A stretch of DNA of 64,000 nt from Gemmatimonadota bacterium (GTDB taxonomy: Bacteria > Gemmatimonadota > Gemmatimonadetes > Gemmatimonadales > Gemmatimonadaceae): NCBI GenBank assembly GCA_014192065.1, contig BJHH01000006.1, forward strand, positions 82,859-146,858, written 5' to 3'. Below are positions 47,126 through 56,489 of this stretch, piece after piece. The stretch's first letter is position 1. Every line of letters begins with the position of its first letter. The position numbers were made by a program, and so were the translations under genes. A model generated the notes under the pieces. The model searched no databases. It had not been told where the DNA came from and worked only from the letters and a program-made list of their open reading frames with translations.

Positions 47126-49918
47126 CTAGGGGCGCCAGAGAATACCCGCCTGGATGATCCGCCCGCTGCTGTAACTCTCGCGGACCACGGTGCCCTGAGT
47201 GATGGCGTGCGGCGTGTCGAGGAAGTTCTTGATGTCTGACCGGACCGTGACATTCGGCGTGACCGAGAACCGGAGCGAAAGGTCCATCACATTCCGCGGC
47301 TGTTCGATGACGTCCGGCAGCGGTGAGCCGCCAGCGGCGGTGAGGCGCTCGCCGACACGATTGAAGAGCACCGTGGCCGTGGACGCGCCGTTGCGCGACG
47401 AATAGGTCAAGCCGGTGTTGAGCACGTATGGGGCCTGCCCGACCATGCGCCGATTCAGGTTGGTCGCCGCAGCCTGCGTGCTTGCCGCGAGGTGAATTTG
47501 GCTCTGCATGACCGTTGCGTTGGTGAAGAACGTGAATGGTGTGAAGAACCTGCCGAACGCGTCGAGATCCTTCCGGAGTTCGAGTTCGACGCCGTAGTTG
47601 TCGGCGCTTTCGGCGTTCGTGTAGAAGACGAAGCTCGTGCCGCCGCTTCCGGCGCCATAGACGCGCTCGATGGGGCTGTGGAACTGCTTGGCGAACAGCG
47701 CGATGCTGATCACTTCGCCCTGGCGAGGGTAGAGCTCCCAGCGGAGGTCGAGGTTGTCGACGTTGGTCCGCAGAAGGCCCTCGTTCCCCTGCACGTTCTC
47801 GCCGCCGACTACGTCACGCGTGATGATCGGTGAGAGCTCGCGGTACTCAGGGCGAGCGAGCGTGCGCGACGCGGACACGCGGAACTGCTGGGTCTCCGAC
47901 AACTTGATGTTCACGGCAAGCGACGGGAGGATGTCGTTCCACAGCTTGAACGTCCGCACCGGGTCGCCGAGCGTCGAGAAGGCGTCGACTTCGAGCTCGT
48001 CGCTCTCGTACCGCGCGCCGCCGATGACACGAATGTGCTGGCCGATCGGAGTCTCGATCATGGCGAAGCCAGCCAGAATGTTGTCACGAGCCTGGTAGGA
48101 CCCGCCCTGCGACAGCGGGCCGACCGAGAAGATGTTCGATGTGGCCGTCCCGAAACGCCCGTCGAAGATCTGCTCTGGCGATAGCGCGCGGTCGGCGTTG
48201 TTCAGGCCGCGGGCCGCGATCGCGAACGAGAGGCTCTGTGCGTCGCGCGAAGTGGTGCGGTAGAGTCCGCCGAACTTGATGCTGCGCTGTGAGGTTGCCG
48301 GACCGAAGTCGAGCTGGTAGGTGGCGCGGTATTCGTGGTTCGTCTCCCGCAGGTCCGAAAAGGTGCGCACGGCACCGCCGCTGCCGCCGTTGACCCAACG
48401 CAGCACCTCCGGGCTCGTCGGCGTGTCGCGCTCGATCGCTTGCACGAACTCCGAACGGTCGGGCTCGTAGCGGCGCACGCCGCTCGACGTTGCCGCCCAG
48501 TCGAAGCGCTGCGCCGCTGTTATCTGGTGCTCGCCAGCCAACTGGCCCGAGTACACCGCGCGCTCCACATACTGCATGCGCGTGATCTTGGCCTGGATGC
48601 CGTCGGATGTGAGCGAGCCCGTCTCGACGCGCGCGTCGTTGTCGGCGCCGCGGTTGTACAGCCCGTTGAAGCTGATGCGGGATCCGGTGCCGAAATAGGT
48701 GCTGAGGTTGGCGAGGCCGCCCCAGAGTACGCCCTGGCTCACGGTCTGGCCGGTGAACTTGTCGAGTTCGATCGTCTCGCCCTTGATCGCACCGCGGTCC
48801 GCGAGCGCACGGACATGGTCTGTCTTGACGTCGGTGTTTGACGACATCGAGCCGGAAATCAGGTAGCCGAGGCGGTGGCCGAAGAGCACCGGGTCGTTGC
48901 CGCCGAACGACGCGGAACCGTTCATGAGCGGCCCGCCGGTTCCGCTCGTTGGGGTCCAACTGTTCCGGAACGAACCGGCCAGGAGATTCATGTCTGCCTG
49001 GGTCAGATTCAGGCGCTGGAAGTCCTTGATGCTTCTGAGGACGGCCGGCATATCGCGATCGTGATTCACCATCGCGAAACGCTCGCCGCCGACGCCTGTC
49101 GCCGTGAAATGGCTCAAGCCGGTTGCACCCGAGGCATAGCCGCTGCCGAGTTGCAGCGTGCCGGTGCGGCGGGCGGGGAACTCCTTGGTCTTGATGTCGA
49201 CGAGCGCACCGCTGAAGTCGCCCTGCTGGTCCGGCGTGAACGTCTTTGTCGTCGTGATCGTCTGGAGCAGGCCGGACGGAAACATGTCGAGCGGCACGAC
49301 GCGCCGTTCCGGTTCCGGACTGGGCACACGGGCACCGTTGAGCGAGCTCGTGGTGTAGCGCTCACCGAGTCCACGGACGAACACGTACTTCCCGTCCTGT
49401 ACCGTGACGCCGCTGACGCGCTTCACGGTCTGCGCCGCGTCGCCGTCCGGGCTCTTCGCGATCTGTTCAGCGGTGATCGTGCTGACAACGCTGATCGAAC
49501 TCTTCTGCTGGTCCGTCGCCTCGGCGACGGTGCCGCGCTCGGCCTGCGCCGTGACGACACTCGCCGTCAGCGTGACCGCGGCGCTGGACATGCTGATGTT
49601 CTGCTCGACAGTCTTGCCGGCATCGAGGAAGATTCCGGTGATCTGCTTCTGCGCATAGCCAATGCGCTTGACGAGCAGGGTGACCGTGCCTGCCGGCGCG
49701 TTGGCGACGAGGTAGCGGCCGTCGACGCCGGACAGCACGCCGATTGCCGTCCCAACCACCTGCACACCGGCGTCCGTGATGCCCTGGCCGGTGGCGGCGT
49801 CAACGATCCGGCCGGTGATCCGGCCGGTGATTCGGCCGGCGGGTTGCTGAGCAGAAACCGCGGCTGAAGAAACGAGAAGCGTCGCGAAAGCCAGGAGTGC
49901 TACAAACGAGCGGCGCAT
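47126..49918 (-). CDS. TonB-dependent outer-membrane receptor
   Basis: The 930-residue protein has a signal peptide (VALLAFATLLVSSAAVSAQQ), an N-terminal carboxypeptidase-regulatory-like domain (about 30-110, GRIVDAATGQGITDAGVQVV), a plug (ISVVSTITAEQIAKSPDGDA to DFSGALVDIKTKEFPARR, with VRGLGERYTTSSLNGARVPS), and a long barrel ending in an aromatic residue (AGILWRP region). It lies between phoR and the lipoprotein/pstS genes, so import of phosphate or a phosphate ester through the outer membrane is likely. The first mature residues carry a 12-bp repeat (GRIT three times). A candidate Pho box lies upstream. Confidence 0.9.
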   Translation of the reverse strand: MRRSFVALLAFATLLVSSAAVSAQQPAGRITGRITGRIVDAATGQGITDAGVQVVGTAIGVLSGVDGRYLVANAPAGTVTLLVKRIGYAQKQITGIFLDAGKTVEQNISMSSAAVTLTASVVTAQAERGTVAEATDQQKSSISVVSTITAEQIAKSPDGDAAQTVKRVSGVTVQDGKYVFVRGLGERYTTSSLNGARVPSPEPERRVVPLDMFPSGLLQTITTTKTFTPDQQGDFSGALVDIKTKEFPARRTGTLQLGSGYASGATGLSHFTATGVGGERFAMVNHDRDMPAVLRSIKDFQRLNLTQADMNLLAGSFRNSWTPTSGTGGPLMNGSASFGGNDPVLFGHRLGYLISGSMSSNTDVKTDHVRALADRGAIKGETIELDKFTGQTVSQGVLWGGLANLSTYFGTGSRISFNGLYNRGADNDARVETGSLTSDGIQAKITRMQYVERAVYSGQLAGEHQITAAQRFDWAATSSGVRRYEPDRSEFVQAIERDTPTSPEVLRWVNGGSGGAVRTFSDLRETNHEYRATYQLDFGPATSQRSIKFGGLYRTTSRDAQSLSFAIAARGLNNADRALSPEQIFDGRFGTATSNIFSVGPLSQGGSYQARDNILAGFAMIETPIGQHIRVIGGARYESDELEVDAFSTLGDPVRTFKLWNDILPSLAVNIKLSETQQFRVSASRTLARPEYRELSPIITRDVVGGENVQGNEGLLRTNVDNLDLRWELYPRQGEVISIALFAKQFHSPIERVYGAGSGGTSFVFYTNAESADNYGVELELRKDLDAFGRFFTPFTFFTNATVMQSQIHLAASTQAAATNLNRRMVGQAPYVLNTGLTYSSRNGASTATVLFNRVGERLTAAGGSPLPDVIEQPRNVMDLSLRFSVTPNVTVRSDIKNFLDTPHAITQGTVVRESYSSGRIIQAGILWRP

Positions 49919-50020
49919 GGATGCTTGGGGTCGAAGAGAGGAGCGTTCAGCGCCGTCGCATTGCGGCGCCGTTCACACCCACAAAGCATCTCCCGGGTCC
50001 GTCTCGGATCGCCCACAGTT

Positions 50021-50038
50021 TTGTAACGGCGATGTAAC
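50021..50038 (-). promoter_or_regulatory. Candidate Pho box upstream of the TonB receptor gene
   Basis: Leftward: GTTACAT (50038-50032), 4 bases, GTTACAA (50027-50021): two heptamers with 6 of 7 identical and an 11-base period, the spacing used by PhoB/PhoP half-sites. It lies about 103 bases before the ATG. phoB and phoR are the next genes upstream. No similar perfect pair was found elsewhere by eye. Confidence 0.4.
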
Positions 50039-50076
50039 GCCCACCACCCCTCATACCAACCTGGGAAGGCGGTCGC

Positions 50077-51786
50077 TTACTCCTGCCTGGCCGGGAACCC
50101 CACCGCAATCGTCGTGCCTGACCCCAGGGCACTCTCCGCCTTGACCTTGCCGCCGTGTGACTCGACGAGGTGCTTCACGATGGCCAGGCCAAGTCCGGTA
50201 CCCCCGTCGCCACGTGACCGGGCCGTGTCCACGCGGTAAAACCGTTCGAAGATGCGGGGCAGGTGTTCGGGCGCGATGCCGATGCCGGTGTCGCGAACCC
50301 CGATCGTGATGCCACCACCGTCGCGTAGCGCAGTGAATACCTGCACCTGACCGTTGGTCGTATGCCGGACCGAGTTGTCGACGAGGTTCCCGATGACCTG
50401 GCGAAGCGCCGTGGGATCCGCCCACACGGTGGTCGCGCTCGGGTGGATTCGCGTCTGAAGCATCAGCCCCTTTTTGGTCGCCGCTTCGCGGGCGGCCATG
50501 AGTGCATCGTTGGCGATCGTCTCGATCTCGGCGTGGACGGGATTCGGCACCCAGCCGCCGCTTTCGATTCGCGAGAGGTCGAGGAGATCGTCCACGATCC
50601 GCTGCATGCGCTGGGTATTCGACAAGATGCGCTCGGCAAACTGTACGCGGCTTTCACGCGGAGGGTCGTCGCTCACGAGAGTCTCGGCGAAGCCGCGAAC
50701 CACCGTGAGGGGCGTCCGGAGTTCATGCGACACGTTGGCGACGAAGTTGCGGCGCACGGCCTCGAGCCTTCTCACGCGGGTGAGGTCGAAGAGCGCGAGC
50801 ACCGCTCCGCCATCGGCCAGTGGGCGGGCGGTCACATTCAGGGTCCGCCCCGCGATCACGACTTCGACGTCGTCCGTCGTCATGCCAGCAAACGAGCTGT
50901 TCAGCGCTTCCCGAAGCGCCGTTTCGCGCGGCAGGTGGTCCAGCGAAAATGGGGGTACTGTCGACACGCCGAGCAGGAGGCGTGCGGTCTCGTTGATCCG
51001 CACAACGCGCCGGGCGCTGTCGACCGCGAGCACGCCTTCGTTCAGCGATTCGGTCAACTGCAGCAGCAACGATTCGTCGGCGGCGAGCGCATCGAGGCGC
51101 GCGGACAGTTGTTCGGCGAGCTGGTGAAGGGCGAGGGCGAGTTCGCCGACCTCACCAGGCGCTCGCAGTACCGGGCGTTTGGTGAGGTCGCCGGCCGCGA
51201 TGCTCGCGGCGATGTCGCGCAGCGCAATGACCGGGCGCGAGATGTTTCGCGCGAAGACCCAGGCAAGCACGAGCGCGATCACTAGGGCGATGCCGCCTGC
51301 CGACATCATGTCGTAGCGTCCGCTGATCACGATGGCGTCGAGCGACGTGGTCGGCACCGATACCCGCGCGACGCCGAGCGGCGCACTGACGGCAACGTAA
51401 AGTTCAACGTCGCCGCGCGACGGGCTGCTGCGCATCGACCAACCGACGAGCCCAGTCCTGGCGTCGCGGATTTCGGGGCGCTGCCCGTGGTTCTCCAGCT
51501 TGGCCATGCGGTCGCGGTCGAAGTCGGCGTCTCCAACGACGACGCCATCGGGCCGGATGAGGGTGACGCGACGCCCCAACGAGGCGCCGGCTTGGTGCGC
51601 GAGAAGAAACGGATCCGCAGTTGGGGTCCAGTTCACCGCCACGAAGCGTGCCTCGCGCGCTAGAGTGGCGATCGTTTCATCGCGGAGGCGGCTGGTGAGC
51701 TGCCGCTCAACCACCAGCATGAGGAACACGATCAGGACGCCAACGACTCCGAGGACTCCGAGGAGTAGCCGGCTGGTGAGCCTCAC
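50077..51786 (-). CDS. phoR: Phosphate-regulon sensor histidine kinase PhoR
   Basis: The 569-residue kinase has TM1 (LLGVLGVVGVLIVFLMLVVE), a periplasmic domain of about 140 residues, TM2 (SAGGIALVIALVLAWVFARN), a HAMP domain (ISRPVIALRDIAASIAAGDL), a PAS-like domain (ESLNEGVLAVDSARRVVRIN), the H-box NVSHELRTPLTVVRGFA, and the ATPase motifs NLVDNSVRHTT, DTGIGIAPEHLP and GGTGLGLAIVKHLVESH. phoB overlaps its start by 4 bases. The extended periplasmic domain is longer than in E. coli PhoR, so it might sense directly. Phosphate as signal is inferred from neighbours. Confidence 0.88.
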   Translation of the reverse strand: MRLTSRLLLGVLGVVGVLIVFLMLVVERQLTSRLRDETIATLAREARFVAVNWTPTADPFLLAHQAGASLGRRVTLIRPDGVVVGDADFDRDRMAKLENHGQRPEIRDARTGLVGWSMRSSPSRGDVELYVAVSAPLGVARVSVPTTSLDAIVISGRYDMMSAGGIALVIALVLAWVFARNISRPVIALRDIAASIAAGDLTKRPVLRAPGEVGELALALHQLAEQLSARLDALAADESLLLQLTESLNEGVLAVDSARRVVRINETARLLLGVSTVPPFSLDHLPRETALREALNSSFAGMTTDDVEVVIAGRTLNVTARPLADGGAVLALFDLTRVRRLEAVRRNFVANVSHELRTPLTVVRGFAETLVSDDPPRESRVQFAERILSNTQRMQRIVDDLLDLSRIESGGWVPNPVHAEIETIANDALMAAREAATKKGLMLQTRIHPSATTVWADPTALRQVIGNLVDNSVRHTTNGQVQVFTALRDGGGITIGVRDTGIGIAPEHLPRIFERFYRVDTARSRGDGGTGLGLAIVKHLVESHGGKVKAESALGSGTTIAVGFPARQE

Positions 51787-52499
51787 GCGCCCTTGGCCTG
51801 CGGCGGGGAGATCCGATAGCCGAAGCCGCGCACGGTCTCGATCAGGTCCCCGGCAACCCCGAGCTTGGTGCGGAGTCGCTGCACATGCATGTCCACGGTT
51901 CGTGTCTGGATATCCGGGGCGGCTTCCCAGACGGTTTCGAGCAGAGAAGCGCGCGCCTGCACCCGGCCCCGCCGTTCCGCGAGTATGAGCAGGAGTTTGT
52001 ACTCGGTCGCGGTGAGGTCAAGCGCGCAGTCGGCCACCGTCACGGTGAGGGCCGCGCGATCGATCGTGATCGTCCCGATCTGGAGGATATCGGACGCCGG
52101 CCCCGATGCGGCGAGTCTGCGCAAAATCGCTTGGACGCGAAGGACGAGTTCCTGTGGACTGAACGGCTTGGTCAGGTAGTCATCCGCGCCGAGCGAGAGC
52201 CCCTTGATGCGGTCGGGCTCATCTTTGCGCGCGGTTAGCATCAGCACGGCGACGTCCTTGGTGGTGGCGTCGTTGCGAATTGCCTCGAGCACGTCGAAGC
52301 CGGACATGCCCGGTAGCATCAGGTCGAGCACCACGAGCGACGGACGCTCGCGGCGGGAGAGCGCCACGGCGTCGGGGCCGGTGGATGCGCTCGAGACGCG
52401 AAACCCTGCCTTGGCGAGGTGATAGACAACGAGTGCGACGATGTCTGGCTCGTCGTCCACGACGAGAATTCGTGCCGTTGGCGGCGGTGTGTTTACCAT
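51783..52499 (-). CDS. phoB: Phosphate-regulon response regulator PhoB
   Basis: The 238-residue regulator has an N-terminal receiver (ARILVVDDEPDIVALV, phosphoacceptor Asp in LVVLDLMLPGMSGFDVLE, Lys in DDYLTKPFSPQEL) and a C-terminal winged-helix OmpR/PhoB DNA-binding domain (LTATEYKLLLILAERRGRVQ, RTVDMHVQRLRTKLG, ETVRGFGYR). It overlaps phoR (4 bases) and udk (7 bases). It probably controls the flanking phosphate genes. Confidence 0.9.
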   Translation of the reverse strand: MVNTPPPTARILVVDDEPDIVALVVYHLAKAGFRVSSASTGPDAVALSRRERPSLVVLDLMLPGMSGFDVLEAIRNDATTKDVAVLMLTARKDEPDRIKGLSLGADDYLTKPFSPQELVLRVQAILRRLAASGPASDILQIGTITIDRAALTVTVADCALDLTATEYKLLLILAERRGRVQARASLLETVWEAAPDIQTRTVDMHVQRLRTKLGVAGDLIETVRGFGYRISPPQAKGA

Positions 52500-53119
52500 G
52501 TTGTGGCCTCGATGCGCTGCTGTAAGGTGGAGATGATCATGCCGATCGCAACGGTGTTCTCGCCGCCGCGCGGTACGATCATGTCGGCGTAGCGTTTGGT
52601 CGGTTCGACGAACTGCAGGTGCATCGGTTTCACGGTGGTGAGATACTGGTCGATGATGGTATCAAGCGGACGGCCGCGTTCTTCCACGTCTCGCCGCAGC
52701 CGGCGGATGAGCCGCTCGTCGGCGTCGGTGTCGACGAACACTTTCAGGGCGCAACGCTCCCGCAACCGCTCGTCCGTGAAGAGCAGGATGCCGTCTACGA
52801 TCACGACGTCGGCAGGCGGGATTCGCTCGGAGTGCTGTGAGCGGAGGTGCGTCGAGTAGTCATAGACCGGCTTGTCGATCGCCTGCCCGGCCGCGAGCGC
52901 GTCGATGTCGGCGATGAATCGCTCTATATCGACGGCATCGGGGTGATCCCAGTTGAGCTGTTTGCGCTCGTCGAACGTCAGGTCGGGCCGATGCCGGTAG
53001 TAGGCGTCCATGTCGACCACCGCAACGCGCGCCGGCGCGAGGCCGTTGGCGATCCGACGTGCGATCGTCGACTTGCCGGATCCGGATCCGCCTGCCACGC
53101 CGATGATCAGGGTGCCCAT
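52493..53119 (-). CDS. udk: Uridine kinase
   Basis: Udk phosphorylates uridine and cytidine in pyrimidine salvage. The 208-residue protein has the P-loop GVAGGSGSGKSTIARRI, VDMDAYYRHRPDLTFDERKQ, LNWDHPDAVDIERF, and VIVDGILLFTDERLRERCAL. ATG at 53119; TAAAAC lies 6 bases upstream. It overlaps phoB by 7 bases, which couples a salvage gene to the phosphate regulator. Confidence 0.93.
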   Translation of the reverse strand: MGTLIIGVAGGSGSGKSTIARRIANGLAPARVAVVDMDAYYRHRPDLTFDERKQLNWDHPDAVDIERFIADIDALAAGQAIDKPVYDYSTHLRSQHSERIPPADVVIVDGILLFTDERLRERCALKVFVDTDADERLIRRLRRDVEERGRPLDTIIDQYLTTVKPMHLQFVEPTKRYADMIVPRGGENTVAIGMIISTLQQRIEATTW

Positions 53120-53279
53120 TCGCCTGTTTTAGTTCGCGCCACGTTGAGGAAATGTCCGCGATGCCGGCCCGTTACAAAAGCGCGGACTGGGTCACGATCC
53201 TGTATCGCGGTGTCCCACGGTTTAAAGATAGTATGGCAAAACCTCGCTCCGCCGTGCCGGCACGAGTAATTTCAGCCCC

Positions 53280-56200
53280 ATGTATCCTTGCCATACAATT
53301 ACATTGTTGCTCGGCGCGGCCTGCCTCGCTCCGCGGGTCAGTGCCGCCCAGTCCGCGCCGGTCGAGATCATTATTGCCGCCACCACCGACATCCACGGTC
53401 GCGTGCGCGGTTGGGACTACTTCGCCGACACCGCCGAGGGCGGGCGCGGGCTTTCCCGGGTTTCGACGATTTTCGACTCGCTGCGCACGGCGGCACCGGG
53501 GCGCGCCATCTTCCTGGATGCCGGCGACTTCTTGCAGGGCAATCCGCTGACATACGTCGCCTCGCGCACCGGGTTCGCTGGGCCCAACCCGGTCATCGCC
53601 GCAATGAACGCCATGAAGTACGACGCGGGCGTGCTCGGCAATCACGAGTTCAACTACGGCCTTCCCTATCTCGACCGTACGCTCGCGGCCGCGACCTTCC
53701 CGCTGCTCGCCGCCAACGTCCGGCGGATCGACGGCAAGCGCGGCTGGCCGCCGGCGGCCTTCTTCGACCGCGGTGGCGTGCGCGTGGGGATCATCGGCGT
53801 CACCACGCCGTGGGCCATGGTCTGGGACAAGCTGAACCTCGATAAGAAGCTCGAGATCGACGATATCGTGACGTCGTTGCAGCGCGCCGTGAAGGACGCG
53901 CGCGCGGCCGGCGCTCAGGTAGTGGTGGTGGTGGCCCACGCTGGCTTCGACCCGCCGGCCGGCGCGGACGCCACGCTGCCCGGTGTCGCCACCGAGAATC
54001 CCATGTCCACCGTCGCCAACGAAGTGCCGGGCATCGACGCCATCGTCGTTGGTCACAGCCACGGGCAGGTTGCCGAGGCGACGATCAACGGCGTGCTGAT
54101 GGTCCAGCCCCGCAACTGGGCCACGAGTGTGGCGGTGGCCACGCTGCGCCTTGAGCGCCGCCCAGGTCCCGCCGGTCCCGCCGGTCGTGGCGCCACCACG
54201 TGGACCGTGACGGCCAAGCGCGGCACGATCGTTCCCAGTGCCGGGCACGCGGAACGTCAGACCATTCTCGACCTCTCGGCGGCCGCGCATGCCGCAGCCC
54301 GCACCTACACGACGACGACGATCGGTCGGACCGCCGTGGCGTGGCGATCCGATTCGTCGCGCACGCGCGACACGCCAATCATCGATTTCATCGGCGACGT
54401 GATGCGCCGCAGTTCCGGCGCCGACGTCGCGTCGACGGCCGTGTTCTCGACGCACATTCGGATACCGCCCGGCCCGGTGACGGTCGCGCAGATCGCCCAG
54501 CTCTATCCGTATGACAACTTCATTCGCGTCGTACGGATGTCTGGCACGATGCTGAAGGCCTACATGGAGCAGAGCGCGCGCTACTTCAAGGTCACGGGAA
54601 CAGGCGATGCCATGCACGTCGCGCCCGACCCGGCGGTGATCGGATTCAACTACGAAGTACTGTCGGGGGCGGAGTACACCATCGACCTGACCCGTGCCGT
54701 CGGCGACCGCATCATTGGGCTCCGGGTGAACGGCAAGGCCCTGGCGCCGACCGACTCAATCAATGTGGCGCTCACCAACTACCGCGCATCGGGTACCGGC
54801 GGCTACGGGATGGTGGTCGATGCCCCCGTCGTGCGCGACAACCAGGCCGAAATTCGCCAATTGCTGATTGATGAGATCTCCAAACGGAAGGAGCTGAAGC
54901 CAGCTGACTTCTTCACCGAGTCGTGGCGCATCACGCCGCCTGCGTTGGCCGACCAGGCGCAGGCCGCGATCGACGGGCAATCCGACTTCGAGTCCGCGCG
55001 CCGTCCGGCAGCAGCGCCGTCCGGTGTTGTTCAGCCCGGCGCCCGCGCCACCACACTCCGTATCATCTCGACGAACGACTTCCACGGTGGCTTCGAAGCC
55101 CGGCCGGATGGCAACCTCGGACGGCGCGGTGGAGCGGCGCAGTTTGCGGCCGTCATCCGCCAGCTCGAACGCGAATGCTCGGGTGCCTGCACGTCAGTGC
55201 TGCTCGACGGGGGCGACCTGTTTCAGGGCACGCCCGCGTCGAACCTCGCGTTCGGCCGCCCGGTGATTGCCCTCTACAATGCGCTCGGCTACGCGGCAAC
55301 GGCCATCGGCAACCACGACCTCGATTGGGGCCAGGATACGCTTCGCGCCCGGATGCGTGACGCGAAGTTTGGAATGTTTGCGGCGAACGTCACTGACGCG
55401 AATGGCCGGCCCGTGCCCTGGATTCGCCCCGACACCATCGTCGAACGCGGCGGACTCAAAGTGGGCATCATCGGCCTCGCGCTGCACAGCACGCCCACGG
55501 TCACCAAGGCATCCAATCTCGAGGGCCTTCGGTTTCTGCCGGCACCGCCGGTCGTGACCGAACGCGCGCGTCTGCTGCGTGCCCGCGGCGCTACGCTGGT
55601 AATCGTCGTCGCGCACGCTGGCGCGGAGTGCGACACCAGTTGTCGGGGCGACATGGCCGAGCTGGCGCAGCAGACCGCCGGATCCATTGACGCCATCGTT
55701 GGCGGGCATGCCCATACGGAGTTTGCGAGCGTCATCAACGGCGTACCGGTGATGCGCGGCCGCTCCAGCGGGCGCGGCATCGCGGTCGTAGACCTGCCGG
55801 TGAGTCGTGCCGACCGCAAGGCAGTTGCACCACGCCTGCGCTTTGTCACGACGGACGCCATCGCTCCCGAAGCCGACATCCAACGCATCGTCGACGATGC
55901 CGTGCGGCCGGTCGCCGAGTTCGCGCAGCGACCGGTGGCGACGGTCGCGGAGGATCTGCGCCGCGTCGGACCGCAGTACCCGCTCGGCAATTTTATCGCC
56001 GACGCGCAGCGCGAGGCCGCGGGCACCGATATCGCGGTGATGAACAACGGAGGCATCCGGGCGAACCTGCTTGCCGGTGCCGTGGCCTACGGTGCCCTAT
56101 TCGAGGTTTCGCCGTTTGGCAACATCCTCGTGCGAATGACGGCCAGCGGCACGGCAGTCCGGGCCTATATGGAGCGCATGGTGGGCAGGGGCCAACCCAT

Positions 56201-56489
56201 TGCGCACGTCAGCGGACTTACGGTGCGCTACGATCCCGCCCGCCCGGCGGGAGAGCGGATTCTCGAAATATTGGTTGGCGGGGCGCCGCTCGACCCGAAT
56301 CGCACGTATACCGTCGCGATGACCGACTTCATGGCGAGCGGCGGCGATGGGCTGGCCCTGGCAACATCCACCGATGTCGTCGACACCGGTATCGTCGATA
56401 TTGATGCGTTGGTGGCGTACGCGCGCTCGCGCCCTGGTGGAGTCATTCGCGCCGATCCGACGGTGCGCCTGCTGGTGGTGCCGCGATGA
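53280..56489 (+). CDS. Secreted double-headed 5'-nucleotidase / 2',3'-cyclic phosphodiesterase
   Basis: The 1069-residue protein starts with a signal peptide (TITLLLGAACLAPRVSAAQS) and carries two complete calcineurin-type nucleotidases in tandem. Module 1 (about 28-560): TTDIHGR, DAGDFLQGN, GNHEFNYG, VVVAHAGFD, GHSHGQ. Module 2 (about 585-1065): STNDFHGGF, DGGDLFQGT, GNHDLDWG, VVAHAGAECD, GGHAHTEF. Each is followed by a 5'-nucleotidase C-terminal domain (GTGGYGMVVDAP; MASGGDGLALATS). The layout resembles B. subtilis YfkN. It likely strips phosphate from extracellular nucleotides, feeding the phosphate island on one side and the deaminase/phosphorylase genes on the other. TAATTT lies 7 bases before the ATG. 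Confidence 0.92.
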   Translation: MYPCHTITLLLGAACLAPRVSAAQSAPVEIIIAATTDIHGRVRGWDYFADTAEGGRGLSRVSTIFDSLRTAAPGRAIFLDAGDFLQGNPLTYVASRTGFAGPNPVIAAMNAMKYDAGVLGNHEFNYGLPYLDRTLAAATFPLLAANVRRIDGKRGWPPAAFFDRGGVRVGIIGVTTPWAMVWDKLNLDKKLEIDDIVTSLQRAVKDARAAGAQVVVVVAHAGFDPPAGADATLPGVATENPMSTVANEVPGIDAIVVGHSHGQVAEATINGVLMVQPRNWATSVAVATLRLERRPGPAGPAGRGATTWTVTAKRGTIVPSAGHAERQTILDLSAAAHAAARTYTTTTIGRTAVAWRSDSSRTRDTPIIDFIGDVMRRSSGADVASTAVFSTHIRIPPGPVTVAQIAQLYPYDNFIRVVRMSGTMLKAYMEQSARYFKVTGTGDAMHVAPDPAVIGFNYEVLSGAEYTIDLTRAVGDRIIGLRVNGKALAPTDSINVALTNYRASGTGGYGMVVDAPVVRDNQAEIRQLLIDEISKRKELKPADFFTESWRITPPALADQAQAAIDGQSDFESARRPAAAPSGVVQPGARATTLRIISTNDFHGGFEARPDGNLGRRGGAAQFAAVIRQLERECSGACTSVLLDGGDLFQGTPASNLAFGRPVIALYNALGYAATAIGNHDLDWGQDTLRARMRDAKFGMFAANVTDANGRPVPWIRPDTIVERGGLKVGIIGLALHSTPTVTKASNLEGLRFLPAPPVVTERARLLRARGATLVIVVAHAGAECDTSCRGDMAELAQQTAGSIDAIVGGHAHTEFASVINGVPVMRGRSSGRGIAVVDLPVSRADRKAVAPRLRFVTTDAIAPEADIQRIVDDAVRPVAEFAQRPVATVAEDLRRVGPQYPLGNFIADAQREAAGTDIAVMNNGGIRANLLAGAVAYGALFEVSPFGNILVRMTASGTAVRAYMERMVGRGQPIAHVSGLTVRYDPARPAGERILEILVGGAPLDPNRTYTVAMTDFMASGGDGLALATSTDVVDTGIVDIDALVAYARSRPGGVIRADPTVRLLVVPR

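Noticed and set aside
53172..54617. 481-codon minus-strand frame
   Set aside because: Antisense to the nucleotidase, whose metal motifs are on the plus strand.
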